Notes under the pieces: generated by a model | What the model was told of the DNA's origin: nothing | Database searches by the model: none | What the model saw: only the letters and a program-made list of their open reading frames with translations | Translations under genes and position numbers: made by a program | Assembly: GCF_963920485.1 (NCBI RefSeq) | Contig: NZ_OY986431.1 | Span: 1,054,001-1,118,000, forward strand | Reading direction: 5' to 3' | DNA from: Cyanobium usitatum str. Tous | Lineage (GTDB): Bacteria; Cyanobacteriota; Cyanobacteriia; PCC-6307; Cyanobiaceae | DNA: 64,000 nucleotides | Part shown: positions 9,965-19,218 of the stretch, in pieces | How positions within the stretch are numbered: the stretch's first letter is position 1 | Layout of the letters: every line of letters begins with the position of its first letter

Positions 9965-11449
9965 CTAGGGCACCAATGGGGCCACAGGGCGAGCCAGCAT
10001 CACCTGGGCAGCCAGTTCGTATTGGTGAGCCACCTGAAGCAGGCGCGGCTCTTCAAGCACCCCCGTGATCAGCTGCAGACCAATCGGCAGGCCCTCGAGA
10101 TCAAAACCGCAGGGCACATTGATGGCAGGCAGGCCAGCCATGTTTGCCGGGATCGTGAGCAGGTCGGCGAGGTACATGGCCAAGGGGTCGTCGCTGTGGG
10201 CGCCAAAGCCAAAGGCCGTGGTGGGCGAAGTGGGGGTGAGCAGCACATCCACTGCTTCAAAAGCCCGGTCGAAGTCACGCCGGATCAAGGTGCGCACCTG
10301 CTGGGCTTTCTTGTAGTAAGCGTCCACATATCCGGCCGAGAGGGCGTAAGTGCCAATCAGGATGCGGCGCTGCACCTCGTCGCCAAAGCCCTCAGCCCGG
10401 CTGCGGGCAGTCATCTCGGCCAGGCTGGTGGCATCCGGGGCCCGGTAGCCGTATTTGACACCGTCGTAGCGGGCCAGGTTTGCAGAGGCCTCCGAAGGCG
10501 CAATTACGTAGTAGGTGGCGATGCCGTCGTTGAAGCGGGGGCAGCTCACATCCACCAGCTCGCAGCCCAGGGCCTCCAGCTGGGCGGCAGCCGCCAGCAC
10601 CGCAGCCTTCACCTGGGGATCAAGGCCCTCAGCCTCGAAGCACTCGCGCACCATGCCCACCCTCAAACCAGCAACAGGCTTGTCAAGGGCGGCGACGTAA
10701 TCGGGCACCGGGGCCTGCAGGCAGGTGGCATCGCGCGGATCCGCGCCGGCGATCACCTGCAGCAGCTCGGCCGCATCCGCCACCGAGGTAGTGAACGGGC
10801 CGACCTGATCGAGGGAGCTGGCAAAGGCGACCAGGCCGTAGCGGCTGACGCGGCCATAAGTGGGCTTCAATCCCACCACTCCGCAGAAGGAGGCGGGCTG
10901 GCGAATCGACCCACCGGTATCGGAGCCAAGGGCAGCGATGCACTCGCCTGCAGCCACTGCGGCGGCGCTGCCACCGGAGCTACCACCAGGCACCCTGTCT
11001 GGATTCCAAGGGTTGCGGCTGGGGCCGAAGGCTGAGGTCTCGGTGGAGCTGCCCATGGCGAACTCATCGAGGTTTGTCTTGCCAAGCAGGACAGCTCCCG
11101 CCTGCCAGAGGCGGTCGGTAACAGTGCTCTCGTAGGGGGGCACGAAGTGCTCCAGCATGCGGCTGGAGCAGGTGGTGGTAACCCCCTTGGTGCAGAGGTT
11201 GTCCTTGATCGCAAGAGGAATACCTGCCAGCGGTGGCAAAGCTTCTCCAGCGGCGCGCCGGGCGTCGATACGGTCCGCATCTGCCCTGGCCCGCTCGGCA
11301 GTTACCTCGAGATAGGCGTGAACAGTGGGATCAACCGCCTGGATGCGGGCCAGATGGTGTTCGGTGAGTTCACGGGCTGAAACCTCACCCTTCTCCAGTT
11401 GTTGACGCCATTCGACAATCCCCTGTTCGCGCGAATCAGCGATGCCCAT
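9965..11449 (-). CDS. gatA: aspartyl/glutamyl-tRNA amidotransferase subunit A
   Basis: The amidase subunit of GatCAB, which converts Glu-tRNA(Gln) to Gln-tRNA(Gln). The amidase-signature catalytic set is visible: the lysine in PLAIKDNLC, the Gly/Ser-rich loop [14 protein letters not shown], and the nucleophile region [19 protein letters not shown]. 494 residues is the normal length. ATG 11449 was chosen; a TTG one codon upstream is the only longer option. It lies downstream of the DUF1816 gene, on the same strand. Confidence 0.96.
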   Translation of the reverse strand: MGIADSREQGIVEWRQQLEKGEVSARELTEHHLARIQAVDPTVHAYLEVTAERARADADRIDARRAAGEALPPLAGIPLAIKDNLCTKGVTTTCSSRMLEHFVPPYESTVTDRLWQAGAVLLGKTNLDEFAMGSSTETSAFGPSRNPWNPDRVPGGSSGGSAAAVAAGECIAALGSDTGGSIRQPASFCGVVGLKPTYGRVSRYGLVAFASSLDQVGPFTTSVADAAELLQVIAGADPRDATCLQAPVPDYVAALDKPVAGLRVGMVRECFEAEGLDPQVKAAVLAAAAQLEALGCELVDVSCPRFNDGIATYYVIAPSEASANLARYDGVKYGYRAPDATSLAEMTARSRAEGFGDEVQRRILIGTYALSAGYVDAYYKKAQQVRTLIRRDFDRAFEAVDVLLTPTSPTTAFGFGAHSDDPLAMYLADLLTIPANMAGLPAINVPCGFDLEGLPIGLQLITGVLEEPRLLQVAHQYELAAQVMLARPVAPLVP

Positions 11450-11506
11450 CAACCCTGTGGCCAGTTGAATTGGACGCTATCAGCCAGCGGCAACAGCCCC
11501 TAGGCC

Positions 11507-11746
11507 TCAGTCGAGCTCGGTGAGCGGCTCGCCCCTACGGGTGCGCATTAACTGGTGATCCAGAGAACCGGGAGATTCGGCCCGTAGGTCGTTCAGAAAA
11601 GCCGGCAGCTGGCTTTCCAGCGTGCCGCGCCGCACGAAGGGGCCAAACCAATAAACAGCGTTGGGAGAGTGGGTTTCTACCCGTGCCCACCAGGCCAGGC
11701 CCAAACCATTGGCGCAGCTGCGCACTGGCCACAGCAGGGGATTCAT
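11507..11746 (-). CDS. DUF1816 protein
   Basis: A 79-residue protein with the compact cyanobacterial DUF1816 pattern: GLAWWARVETHSPNAVYWFG, then the FGPF turn, a helix and the acidic linker ESPGSL. The domain is known only from cyanobacteria and plastid lineages, sometimes near phycobilisome genes; its role is not established. It is transcribed between the RNA methyltransferase and gatA on the same strand. Confidence 0.75.
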   Translation of the reverse strand: MNPLLWPVRSCANGLGLAWWARVETHSPNAVYWFGPFVRRGTLESQLPAFLNDLRAESPGSLDHQLMRTRRGEPLTELD

Positions 11747-11807
11747 GGGGCAGGAGCGGCTTGCTCTTCATTCTGCCCGGCGTCGGTACCGGGACTGAGG
11801 GGGGGCG

Positions 11808-13448
11808 TCACAGTTGAATATCCCCAAGGAAACCAGATCTGGCGGCTGGTTCCATGCCCAGGTCAATGACCGGGTCCTGGTTGGCCGGAATCTCGGCAAC
11901 AATCGGCTGCTCTGCCATTTGGTCTTCCGGTTGCCCTGGCTGATCCGCTGGCTGAATTTCGGGCTCCAGCTCAGGCTCTTGATGGTCCAAAAGCTCAGCA
12001 GAGCTATCCGGCTGGCTAGCGGCTGGAGCGGGCAGCTGGGGGCGCACCAAACGGGGTGCGGGCTGGGAACCACTCAAACCCTTCATCCAGCCACGCCGTG
12101 CCACCTCGTAGAGCAGCAGGGCGGTAGCCACAGAGGCGTTAAGGCTTGGTGTGGCGCCACGCAGGGGAATACGCACCAGCTGATCGCAGTTGCGGCGGGT
12201 GAGCATGGAGAGACCATCACCCTCAGAGCCGGTGACTATGACCAAAGGTCCCTCTAGATCGGCCTCCTCCAGGCTGACGGTGCCCTCGGCTGCCAAACCC
12301 ACTACCCGATAGCCCTCCTGCTTGAGGGTGTCGAGGGCGCGGTTGAGATTGACCACCCGTGCCACAGGCAAGTGCTCAAGAGCTCCTGCCGCAACCTTGG
12401 CCACCGAGCCGGTAAGTCCAGCGCTGCGGCGCTGGGGCAAAACCAGGCCGTGGGCACCGAGGGCTTCGGCACTGCGCACAATCGCACCAAGATTCTGGGG
12501 GTCGGTAAGACCGTCTACCGCCATCAACAAGGCCGGCTCGCCAATGGTTGCGCAGCCCTCCATCAGGGTCTGCAGATCAAGGGTCTCCGCTGCCGCTGTC
12601 TGCAGGGTGATGCCCTGGTGCACGGCACCACCGGTGAGCTGACCAAGGCGCGCCCAGGTGACCTCCTCAACCAGCACGCCCGATGCCTTGGCCTCGCGCA
12701 GCAGCTGCAGAAACTTGGGACTAAACCGCATTTCTGGGGTGCACCAGACGCGGTGAATCGGTCGACCGCTCTCCAGTGCCGCCTGGGCCGGGTGGCGGCC
12801 CCAGATCAAATCGGCGCTGGGATCGACGCTGTGGCGCTCGGCATCACCGCTAGGGGGCAAGCTATCTGCGTCGACGATCAGCGGCTTGGCGGCGAACCTG
12901 CCAGTCGCGGGGCGGCTTCCAGTACCAAAACGTCGACCATCAGGGCGCCCACCTCCTTCAAAGCGCCCGCCCCCTTCAAAGCGACGGCCCTCTGGGCGAG
13001 CGGAGTCGGGACGGCGGCCCTGGGGACGACCTTCAAAGCGACCCCCGGGTCGCCGCTCGTAGGGCTTGCTGTCTGAGCTGGAGCGATCGCTGGAAAAACG
13101 GGGAGCAGGCGGACGGTCGAAGGAGGGACGCTCACCGTCACCACGCCGTTCAAAGGGGCGGCGCTCGCCGCGACTACTGGGGCGCTCGGCTGGCCCATCG
13201 CGGCGGGGCTGGAAGCGGGATACACCGCGGGGGGCGGGACGGGCACCGGTCTCGCGCCGTGGCTCCCGATCTCTTGGCCCTTCTCGGCCCTCCCGGCCCT
13301 CCCGGCCTTCTCTGCCCTCACGGCCTTCACCAGCTCCATCGCGGCGCCATTCAGGCTTAGGACCGCTGAAGCGGGGTGGGCGGCCAGCCGCCCCGCGGGC
13401 GCCGCCCCCCGTCCGCTTCTCGGGACGGCGTTCAAATCGTGGGCTCAT
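11808..13448 (-). CDS. TrmH/SpoU-family RNA 2'-O-methyltransferase with Arg-rich extension
   Basis: The C-terminal half is an RlmB-like SPOUT methyltransferase: a substrate-binding domain from IWGRHPAQAALESG (about residue 215), then the SAM-binding knot motifs DGLTDPQNLGAIVRSAEALG, VIVTGSEGDGLS and IPLRGATPSLNASVA. It probably methylates a 23S rRNA ribose (G2251 in E. coli RlmB). The first 210 residues are unusual, nearly all Arg, Gly, Pro, Glu and Asp, with short repeats such as REGREGREGREG, and look disordered and RNA-binding. A further 90-residue acidic tail (EPELEPEIQPADQ) follows the domain. The start at ATG 13448 includes the whole extension; a shorter start is possible but the extension is continuous. 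Confidence 0.88.
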   Translation of the reverse strand: MSPRFERRPEKRTGGGARGAAGRPPRFSGPKPEWRRDGAGEGREGREGREGREGREGPRDREPRRETGARPAPRGVSRFQPRRDGPAERPSSRGERRPFERRGDGERPSFDRPPAPRFSSDRSSSDSKPYERRPGGRFEGRPQGRRPDSARPEGRRFEGGGRFEGGGRPDGRRFGTGSRPATGRFAAKPLIVDADSLPPSGDAERHSVDPSADLIWGRHPAQAALESGRPIHRVWCTPEMRFSPKFLQLLREAKASGVLVEEVTWARLGQLTGGAVHQGITLQTAAAETLDLQTLMEGCATIGEPALLMAVDGLTDPQNLGAIVRSAEALGAHGLVLPQRRSAGLTGSVAKVAAGALEHLPVARVVNLNRALDTLKQEGYRVVGLAAEGTVSLEEADLEGPLVIVTGSEGDGLSMLTRRNCDQLVRIPLRGATPSLNASVATALLLYEVARRGWMKGLSGSQPAPRLVRPQLPAPAASQPDSSAELLDHQEPELEPEIQPADQPGQPEDQMAEQPIVAEIPANQDPVIDLGMEPAARSGFLGDIQL

Positions 13449-13463
13449 GGCGTTGTCTGCAGG

Positions 13464-13907
13464 TTATGGATCGATCTCCTTCAAGTGATCTAGCAGCTCG
13501 GCTAACCGGGCAGGCTCGTGGAGAAACAACCAACCAAGCAGGGCCTCAAGGCCCGTTGCCTGGCCATAGGCCGCCGCATCCCCCCGCCGGGGCCCCCTGC
13601 CTGCCCGATTGCGGCCCCGGCGCACCAGGTCTCGCTCCGCCTCAGTGAGCTGCTGATCAAGCTTCTCCAGTGCCAGGGCCTGGGCATCGGCACGCACTAC
13701 CTGCACAACCTCCTGATGCAGGGTGTGGGAGCGCCCTGGACGCTGACAGCGCTGCAGGCGCTGATGAAGCTCCCAGACCGCATCACCCAGCCAGGCCAGC
13801 TGTAGCGGGCCTAATTCGGCCTGGGGAGGATGGGGGGCGAGGCCAGCTAGCCAGCTCGAAGCGGGCCGCAGCTCAGCCTTTCCCGACTCAAGCGGCGAGG
13901 TTGCCAA
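13464..13907 (-). CDS. mrnC: Mini-ribonuclease III
   Basis: A 147-residue RNase III catalytic domain without a dsRNA-binding domain, which in Bacillus matures 23S rRNA ends. Recognisable parts are LGPLQLAWLGDAVWELH (family LAYLGDAVYE-type signature with the catalytic Asp), AQALALEKL, and the second catalytic region ATGLEALLGWLFL. The start is a TTG at 13907, giving a 20-base overlap with the STAS gene end upstream, so translation is probably coupled. It precedes the RNA methyltransferase by 15 bases, consistent with a small RNA-processing operon. Confidence 0.85.
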   Translation of the reverse strand: MATSPLESGKAELRPASSWLAGLAPHPPQAELGPLQLAWLGDAVWELHQRLQRCQRPGRSHTLHQEVVQVVRADAQALALEKLDQQLTEAERDLVRRGRNRAGRGPRRGDAAAYGQATGLEALLGWLFLHEPARLAELLDHLKEIDP

Positions 13908-14232
13908 GGGCTGTTTCGAGGTCGGACTGAAGGTGCAGAAATTCTTCTAGGCGCACCAGCTTCACGGTTTGAACAACCCGGGCGTTACCAACCACCAGAA
14001 ACTTCTGCCGATCGCTGTTGCACTGCTTGGCGAGCTGGACTAAAGCGCCAAGACCGGACGAGTCGAGGAAGTCGATGTGGCTGAGATCGATCACCAAAGG
14101 CTGACCATTGCCGCGGTGAGAGGCAACAAATTCCCCGAACTGTTTGTCGGAGTAGGCATCCAGCTGGCCAGTGAAGCGGAACAGCTGGCAGTGGGCCTGC
14201 TGCTCGAAGCCCCCTCTCAGGGACACCGTCAA
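13888..14232 (-). CDS. STAS-domain anti-sigma factor antagonist
   Basis: A 114-residue single STAS domain like SpoIIAA/RsbV: an N-terminal strand pair (CQLFRFTGQLDAYS), the core LVIDLSHIDFLDSSGLGALV with the serine that partner anti-sigma kinases phosphorylate (DSSG), then VVGNARVVQTVKLVRLEEFL. Such proteins free sigma factors by partner switching; here the cognate kinase is not in the window. The start is a TTG at 14232 or a GTG two codons in. It overlaps the mini-RNase III gene by 20 bases. Confidence 0.85.
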   Translation of the reverse strand: MTVSLRGGFEQQAHCQLFRFTGQLDAYSDKQFGEFVASHRGNGQPLVIDLSHIDFLDSSGLGALVQLAKQCNSDRQKFLVVGNARVVQTVKLVRLEEFLHLQSDLETALGNLAA

Positions 14233-14327
14233 TCGCTGCAGGTCGTTGATGGCTCCAGTCCTCGATCTGTTCTGGGGCGAAGTGTAGAGAGCAAATTTGC
14301 CGCTGCAGAAGACGCAACAAAAGTGCG

Positions 14328-15464
14328 TCAGCGGCGGCTGGCCATCAGGGCGGCGAAGCGCGCGAAGTGATGGTCGGCGTCGTGGGGGCCGGGACTGGCC
14401 TCCGGGTGGTACTGAACGCCAAACACCGGTGCCTCAAGCAGCTCCAGTGCGGCCACGGTGTGGTCGTTGAGGTTGTAGTGGGTTACCCGCACTCGGTCGG
14501 CGGGCAGGGATTCGGGCACAAGGGCAAAACCATGGTTTTGGCTGGTGATCTCCACCTGGCCTGGGCTGCCGCAAGGGTGATTTAGTCCGCGATGGCCGTA
14601 GCCAAGTTTAAAAGTGGTGCCTCCTAGGGCCAGCCCCAGGATCTGGTGGCCAAGGCAGATGCCAAACAGGGGGAGATTGGGCAGGGCGATAAGGCCTTTG
14701 GCGAGCTCAATAGCGGAGCTAACGGCGGCCGGATCGCCAGGGCCGTTCGATAGGAAAACTCCCTCGGGCTTGTAACTGAGAACCTGCTCCAAGCTGGCAT
14801 CGGCTGGAAGCACGGTCACCTCGCAGCCGTGGGCCGCCAGACGCTCGAGGATCGCCCGCTTGATGCCGAAATCAATGGCCACCACCCGGTAAGGGCGATC
14901 GGGCTGGGCTTGCGTGCGGGCATCAAAAGCCACCCCACAGGGTTGATCCCAGTGATAGGGATTAGGGGTAGTAACAGATGCAGCCAGGTTTAGGCCCTGC
15001 ATCGAAGGGGCCGAGCGCACTTGATTAAGCAGGGCCGAAGCCGAAGTGCCATCACTGCAAATTGCGCCGTTGATTGCGCCGCCATCCCGCAAATGACGCA
15101 CCAGAGCTCGTGTATCAATGGCGCGAATTCCAACTACTCCATGGTGGAGCAGCCAGCCATCTAGATCACCCTCTGAGCGCCAGCTACTCGAACAAGGTGA
15201 AAGCTGGCGGGCGATCACCCCGCGCACATGGGGGCGATCCGCTTCCTGATCGGCGTCGTTGACCCCGGTATTGCCCAGTTCGGGGTAGGTGAAGGTGACC
15301 AACTGCCCGGAGTAACTCGGATCGGTCATGACCTCCTGATAGCCGGTCATACCGGTGTTGAACACCACTTCTCCTATGGCCGTGCCCCGGGCCCCGAAGG
15401 CCTCACCGCGCAGCACGGTGCCGTCGGCCAACACCAGCAAGGCAGTGGCAGCGGGCTCGCTCAC
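14328..15464 (-). CDS. carA: carbamoyl-phosphate synthase small subunit
   Basis: The glutaminase subunit that feeds ammonia to CarB for arginine and pyrimidine synthesis. The N-terminal domain begins [19 protein letters not shown]. The class I glutamine amidotransferase domain has the SNGPGDP loop, the nucleophile in [15 protein letters not shown], and the His/Glu pair in [12 protein letters not shown]. The length is normal. I place the start at GTG 15464, 23 bases after the trpD stop; a TTG at 15497 would add 11 residues and overlap trpD. The gene follows trpD on the same strand and may be cotranscribed with it. Confidence 0.94.
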   Translation of the reverse strand: MSEPAATALLVLADGTVLRGEAFGARGTAIGEVVFNTGMTGYQEVMTDPSYSGQLVTFTYPELGNTGVNDADQEADRPHVRGVIARQLSPCSSSWRSEGDLDGWLLHHGVVGIRAIDTRALVRHLRDGGAINGAICSDGTSASALLNQVRSAPSMQGLNLAASVTTPNPYHWDQPCGVAFDARTQAQPDRPYRVVAIDFGIKRAILERLAAHGCEVTVLPADASLEQVLSYKPEGVFLSNGPGDPAAVSSAIELAKGLIALPNLPLFGICLGHQILGLALGGTTFKLGYGHRGLNHPCGSPGQVEITSQNHGFALVPESLPADRVRVTHYNLNDHTVAALELLEAPVFGVQYHPEASPGPHDADHHFARFAALMASRR

Positions 15465-15486
15465 GGGTTCAGGGCAGTTGGTTCGA

Positions 15487-16530
15487 TCATCCCGCAACGG
15501 GGGCTGGCAGGGCGGCGCGCAGCCGCTCTAGAGCTTGCCAGCCAGCTCCAGCGGCAATGGCCTGCTGGGCGAAACTCAGGCCAGCGGCGACGGAGTCGCT
15601 CAAACCAGCGGCCCATAGCACCAGCGCCGCGTTGAGGGCCACCACATCAGCCTGGGCGCGGCTACCTCGGCCCTGGAGCACGGCTTCGAGGATGGCTTGG
15701 TTGGTGGCGAGATCTCCGCCCGCCAGATCGGTGATCGGGGCAAGCTGCAAGCCCAAGGCCTCCGGATCAAGCTGATCGCTGCTCACAACTCCAGATTCCA
15801 CCAGCCGCAGCGAATTAACTCCAGCCAGGGAGGCCTCATCCAAGCCGCCCTGACCATGCACAACCACAGCTCTGCGCAGCCCCAGCCGGGCCAGGGCCTC
15901 AGCCATCGGATCGAGCAGATCAGGCCGGGCCACCCCGAGCACCTGGGCCTCGGGCCGCAGGGGATTTACCAATGGGCCGAGCAGATTGAAAACAGTCCGC
16001 ACGCCCAGGCTGCGGCGCAGGGGGGCCAGCCCCACCAGCGCCGGATGCCAACCAGGAGCAAACAAAAAAGTCACCCCCGCAGCGGGTAAGGCGGCAATCA
16101 CCTGCTCCTGGGGAGCCTGCAAATGAATGCCCACTGCCTCCAGCACATCGGCTGAGCCCACCCGACCACTGGCACTGCGGTTGCCGTGTTTGGCCACGTG
16201 GGCGCCACAGGCGGCCGCCACAAACGCCACAGCCGTTGAAATATTGAAGCTGTCGGCCCCATCGCCACCGGTGCCACAGGTATCAACAAGCGCAAGAGCA
16301 GGGCGGGAGGCCGGCATCGGACAGGCCTCCCGCAATACCTCGGCCATCGCCGCCAGCTCCTCGCCACTCACACCCTTGGCCCGCAAGGCGGCCAGCAGCC
16401 CTCCGGTGAGCACTGGATCGATCTGTTCGCTCAGCCAACCCTGCATCAGCGCCGTGGCCTGCGGGGCCGACAGCGATTCGCCATTGAGCAGCTGGTCCAA
16501 CAGGGCAGGCCAGGACTGAACAGTGGGCAT
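15487..16530 (-). CDS. trpD: anthranilate phosphoribosyltransferase
   Basis: The second step of tryptophan synthesis, joining anthranilate to PRPP. Seen in the sequence: the PRPP-binding [17 protein letters not shown], the [19 protein letters not shown] anthranilate-site loop and the [11 protein letters not shown] segment. About 347 residues from ATG 16530, a normal length. The start has no Shine-Dalgarno, and an intrinsic-terminator-like hairpin with a U-tract ends only eight bases upstream (see 16538-16566). An in-frame TTG at 16554 would start inside that hairpin. Confidence 0.95.
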   Translation of the reverse strand: MPTVQSWPALLDQLLNGESLSAPQATALMQGWLSEQIDPVLTGGLLAALRAKGVSGEELAAMAEVLREACPMPASRPALALVDTCGTGGDGADSFNISTAVAFVAAACGAHVAKHGNRSASGRVGSADVLEAVGIHLQAPQEQVIAALPAAGVTFLFAPGWHPALVGLAPLRRSLGVRTVFNLLGPLVNPLRPEAQVLGVARPDLLDPMAEALARLGLRRAVVVHGQGGLDEASLAGVNSLRLVESGVVSSDQLDPEALGLQLAPITDLAGGDLATNQAILEAVLQGRGSRAQADVVALNAALVLWAAGLSDSVAAGLSFAQQAIAAGAGWQALERLRAALPAPVAG

Positions 16531-16537
16531 AGGTAGT

Positions 16538-16566
16538 AAAAAGCCCGGGTGCAAAGCACACCGGGC
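16538..16566 (-). terminator. intrinsic terminator or attenuator just before trpD
   Basis: Read on the minus strand: GCCCGG, a bulged T, GTGC, loop TTT, GCAC, CCGGGC, then TTTTT. The ten paired bases are perfect apart from the single bulge. It follows the DUF3288 gene and ends eight bases before the trpD ATG, so it either insulates trpD from that gene or attenuates transcription into trpD. Confidence 0.75.
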
Positions 16567-16635
16567 CGGGTGATGGGGACATCTCCACTATCACCCGAAG
16601 AAGGGGGAAATGGCGATGGCTGCCTTAGCAAGATG

Positions 16636-16968
16636 TCAGTTCTGCTCCTGGTCAGCGGTGTCAAAGCTGGAGCCCACCGCCTCAGTCGCCGCTGAAGCGG
16701 GCCGAAAACCTTTTGCCCAGATTGCCTGGGTGCGGCTGTGCAGATCTTCACGGCTAATGCCCCACAGGCGCAGGGTCTTGGCCAGATCTGAGCTGAGATC
16801 ACGGGCACCGGGAAAGGCCTCGTAGCGCATCAACAAGCGGGCGGCATCAACCAGGTGGTGGTCGGCTGGCACCTCCGCGGCAAGCAGCCGATCCACCACA
16901 TCGCGATCCGTGGCGTAGAGGGGATGACTTTGATCGTTGCTGCCGGATTGGGATGGAGCGGAAGCCAT
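16636..16968 (-). CDS. DUF3288 family protein
   Basis: A 110-residue soluble protein matching the cyanobacterial DUF3288 pattern: SHPLYATDRDVVDRLLAAE, then LLMRYEAFPGARDLSSDLAK and a helix ending in TQAIWAKGF. The role is unknown. ATG 16968 was chosen because it gives the family N-terminus; the longer frame upstream is the shadow of the divergent ABC transporter region. A terminator-like hairpin (16538-16566) follows the gene. Confidence 0.8.
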   Translation of the reverse strand: MASAPSQSGSNDQSHPLYATDRDVVDRLLAAEVPADHHLVDAARLLMRYEAFPGARDLSSDLAKTLRLWGISREDLHSRTQAIWAKGFRPASAATEAVGSSFDTADQEQN

Positions 16969-17044
16969 GGCGCAGCTATTGCTGAGGCCAGCCTGCCGGA
17001 AAAGCAGCTGCCTAGGTTGGGAGCACCTGTGAAAACGGCCCCTG

Positions 17045-18826
17045 ATGGGAGCCATACGGCTGGATCTGATCCGTCGCTACCTGCGGCCCCATCGCAAGGT
17101 GGTGTTAATCGGCGTCGCCGCCCTGGTGGTGGTGAACCTGCTGAGCGTCTCCATTCCCCTGCTGGTGCGGCGGGTAATCGACGACCTGCAGGATGGTTTT
17201 GCACTTCAAGACGTGCTGGCTCAGGCGGGGCTGATCGTCGCCCTGGCCACGGTGATGGGGGCGGTGCGGCTCTACTCACGCATGCTGGTGTTTGGGGTAG
17301 GCCGGCAGGTTGAGGCCGAGCTCAAGCAACAGATTTTTGATCACCTGCTCAAGCAGGAGCCCGGCTGGGTGCAGACCACCGGCAGCGGCGAGGTGATCAG
17401 CCGAGCCACCTCCGACGTCGAAAACGTGCGCAGGCTGCTGGGCTTCGCCGTGCTCAGCCTCACCAACACGGTGCTTGCCTACGCGCTCACCTTGCCAGCG
17501 ATGCTCTCCATCGACGCCTGGTTGACCCTGGCGGCGGTGGGGCTCTACCCACTGATGTTGATGGTGGTGCGCCTGTTTGGCGGTCGCATGATGCGCCAGC
17601 AACGCCGCCAGCAGGAGGCCTTGGCCTCCTTAAGCGACCTGATCCAGGAGGACCTTTCCGGCATCAGTGCCATCAAGATCTACGGCCAGGAGAGCACCGA
17701 GCAGACCGCCTTCGCCGGTCGCAACCGCATCTACCGGGATGCGGCCCTGAATCTGGCCCGCACCCGCAGCACCCTGTTCCCGCTGCTGGAGGGCATCTCC
17801 TCAATCAGCCTGCTACTGCTGCTCGCCTTGGGCAGTGGCCAACTTGAAAGTGGCCGCCTCAGCATCGGCGACCTTGTCGCCCTGATTCTGTTTGTGGAGC
17901 GGCTGGTGTTCCCCACAGCCCTGCTTGGGTTCACCCTCAACACCTTCCAAACCGGCCAGGTGAGCCTGGAGCGGGTCGAGGAGCTGCTGCGCCGGCGGCC
18001 CTTGATCGTTTCTTCAACTTCACCAACTCCCCCAGCCAAGCCCGGTCGGGGGGCTGTGGAGGCCCGCGGCCTCACCGTGCGCTATCCCAACGCTCCTCGG
18101 CCGGCCCTGGTAGACGTCAGTTTTGAGCTCCACCCCGGTGAGCTTGTGGCAGTGGTGGGCCCCGTGGGCTGCGGTAAAACCACCCTGGCCCGCGCCCTGG
18201 GGCGCATGGTCGAGGTCGAGGCCGGCCAACTGTGGCTAGATGGGGTCGACATCACCGCTCTGGATTTAGCTGACCTACGGGGCCAGGTGGGCTTAGTGCC
18301 CCAAGAGGGCTATCTGTTCACCGCCAGCCTTGCCGACAACCTGCGATATGGCGAGCCTGAGGCGCCGTTGGAGCGGGTCGAGGCAGCAGCTCGCCAAGCC
18401 AGACTTGAGGGTGACATCAAGGGATTTCCCGACGGCTATCAGACCCTGGTGGGGGAGAGAGGCATCACCCTGAGCGGCGGCCAGCGACAACGCACAGCCC
18501 TGGGGCGGGCCCTACTGGTACGAACCCCCCTGTTGGTGCTTGATGACGCCCTGGCCAGCGTCGATAACACCACCGCCGCCGAGATCCTGCGCACCATTCG
18601 CAGCGAGCAGGCAAACGCCCAGTCCAATAACCAAGGCCTGGGTCGCACCGTGCTGATGATCAGCCACCAGTTATCGGCCGCTGCCGCCTGTGATCGAGTG
18701 CTGGTGCTCGAAGAGGGCCGGCTGGTGCAGCAGGGCCACCACAGCGAGCTACTGGCTGAGCGCGGCACCTACCGTCGCCTTTGGGATAGGGAACAGGCAA
18801 CGGAGCAGCTGAAGGCGGCCGGCTGA
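17045..18826 (+). CDS. MsbA-like ABC exporter (fused membrane and ATPase domains)
   Basis: A 593-residue half-transporter that should dimerise in the inner membrane. Residues 1-320 form the six-helix ABC transmembrane domain (VVLIGVAALVVVNLLSVSIP is the first helix). The ATPase domain has Walker A VGPVGCGKTTLAR, the Q-loop GLVPQEGYLF, the signature ITLSGGQRQRTALGRAL, Walker B LLVLDDALASVD and an H-loop MISHQL. The Walker B tail reads DDALASVD rather than DEATSALD, as in many heterodimeric or MdlB-type exporters, so one ATP site might be degenerate. The substrate (lipid, peptide or drug) is not predictable. Confidence 0.92.
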   Translation: MGAIRLDLIRRYLRPHRKVVLIGVAALVVVNLLSVSIPLLVRRVIDDLQDGFALQDVLAQAGLIVALATVMGAVRLYSRMLVFGVGRQVEAELKQQIFDHLLKQEPGWVQTTGSGEVISRATSDVENVRRLLGFAVLSLTNTVLAYALTLPAMLSIDAWLTLAAVGLYPLMLMVVRLFGGRMMRQQRRQQEALASLSDLIQEDLSGISAIKIYGQESTEQTAFAGRNRIYRDAALNLARTRSTLFPLLEGISSISLLLLLALGSGQLESGRLSIGDLVALILFVERLVFPTALLGFTLNTFQTGQVSLERVEELLRRRPLIVSSTSPTPPAKPGRGAVEARGLTVRYPNAPRPALVDVSFELHPGELVAVVGPVGCGKTTLARALGRMVEVEAGQLWLDGVDITALDLADLRGQVGLVPQEGYLFTASLADNLRYGEPEAPLERVEAAARQARLEGDIKGFPDGYQTLVGERGITLSGGQRQRTALGRALLVRTPLLVLDDALASVDNTTAAEILRTIRSEQANAQSNNQGLGRTVLMISHQLSAAAACDRVLVLEEGRLVQQGHHSELLAERGTYRRLWDREQATEQLKAAG

Positions 18827-18913
18827 TCTCAATACTTGTTGAGCTGTTCAGCCAAGTTGCCCATATGGGGCTTAGGTGGATGGTGTCGCCCAAGCGTTCG
18901 CCCAGGAGCATCC

Positions 18914-19192
18914 ATGGAGCCCGTTGCCCCGATTACCGGCTTGCCCTACCGGCTGCGCTGCACCCTCACCTTCGGCGACATCTACGGGCAGATTTTGATC
19001 TGGATGCTGGTGATCTTCGCCAGCCTGGCGTCTGGCTTGGCCTTGATGGGGGCCAGCAAACCGATCTTTGCCCTTGTAGGAGTGGGACTGATCCTGGTGC
19101 TTTCCCTGCCGTTCCTGCTGTTCGCCTTTACCACCACCCTCCTCAACCACATTGCCTTTGAGCCCGACGCGGCAACTAAAGGGACTGTCTAG
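18914..19192 (+). CDS. small conserved membrane protein
   Basis: 92 residues from ATG 18914, supported by AGGAG seven bases upstream. There are two hydrophobic helices, ILIWMLVIFASLASGLALMG and FALVGVGLILVLSLPFLLFAF, separated by a short loop containing the one lysine SKP. The N-terminal part has a conserved-looking LRCTLTFGDIYGQ segment. I recognise it as a picocyanobacterial hypothetical, with no function. It lies between the ABC exporter and msrA on the same strand. Confidence 0.7.
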   Translation: MEPVAPITGLPYRLRCTLTFGDIYGQILIWMLVIFASLASGLALMGASKPIFALVGVGLILVLSLPFLLFAFTTTLLNHIAFEPDAATKGTV

Positions 19193-19218
19193 GCTCCGAT
19201 TTAATTGCAGTTAGCAGC

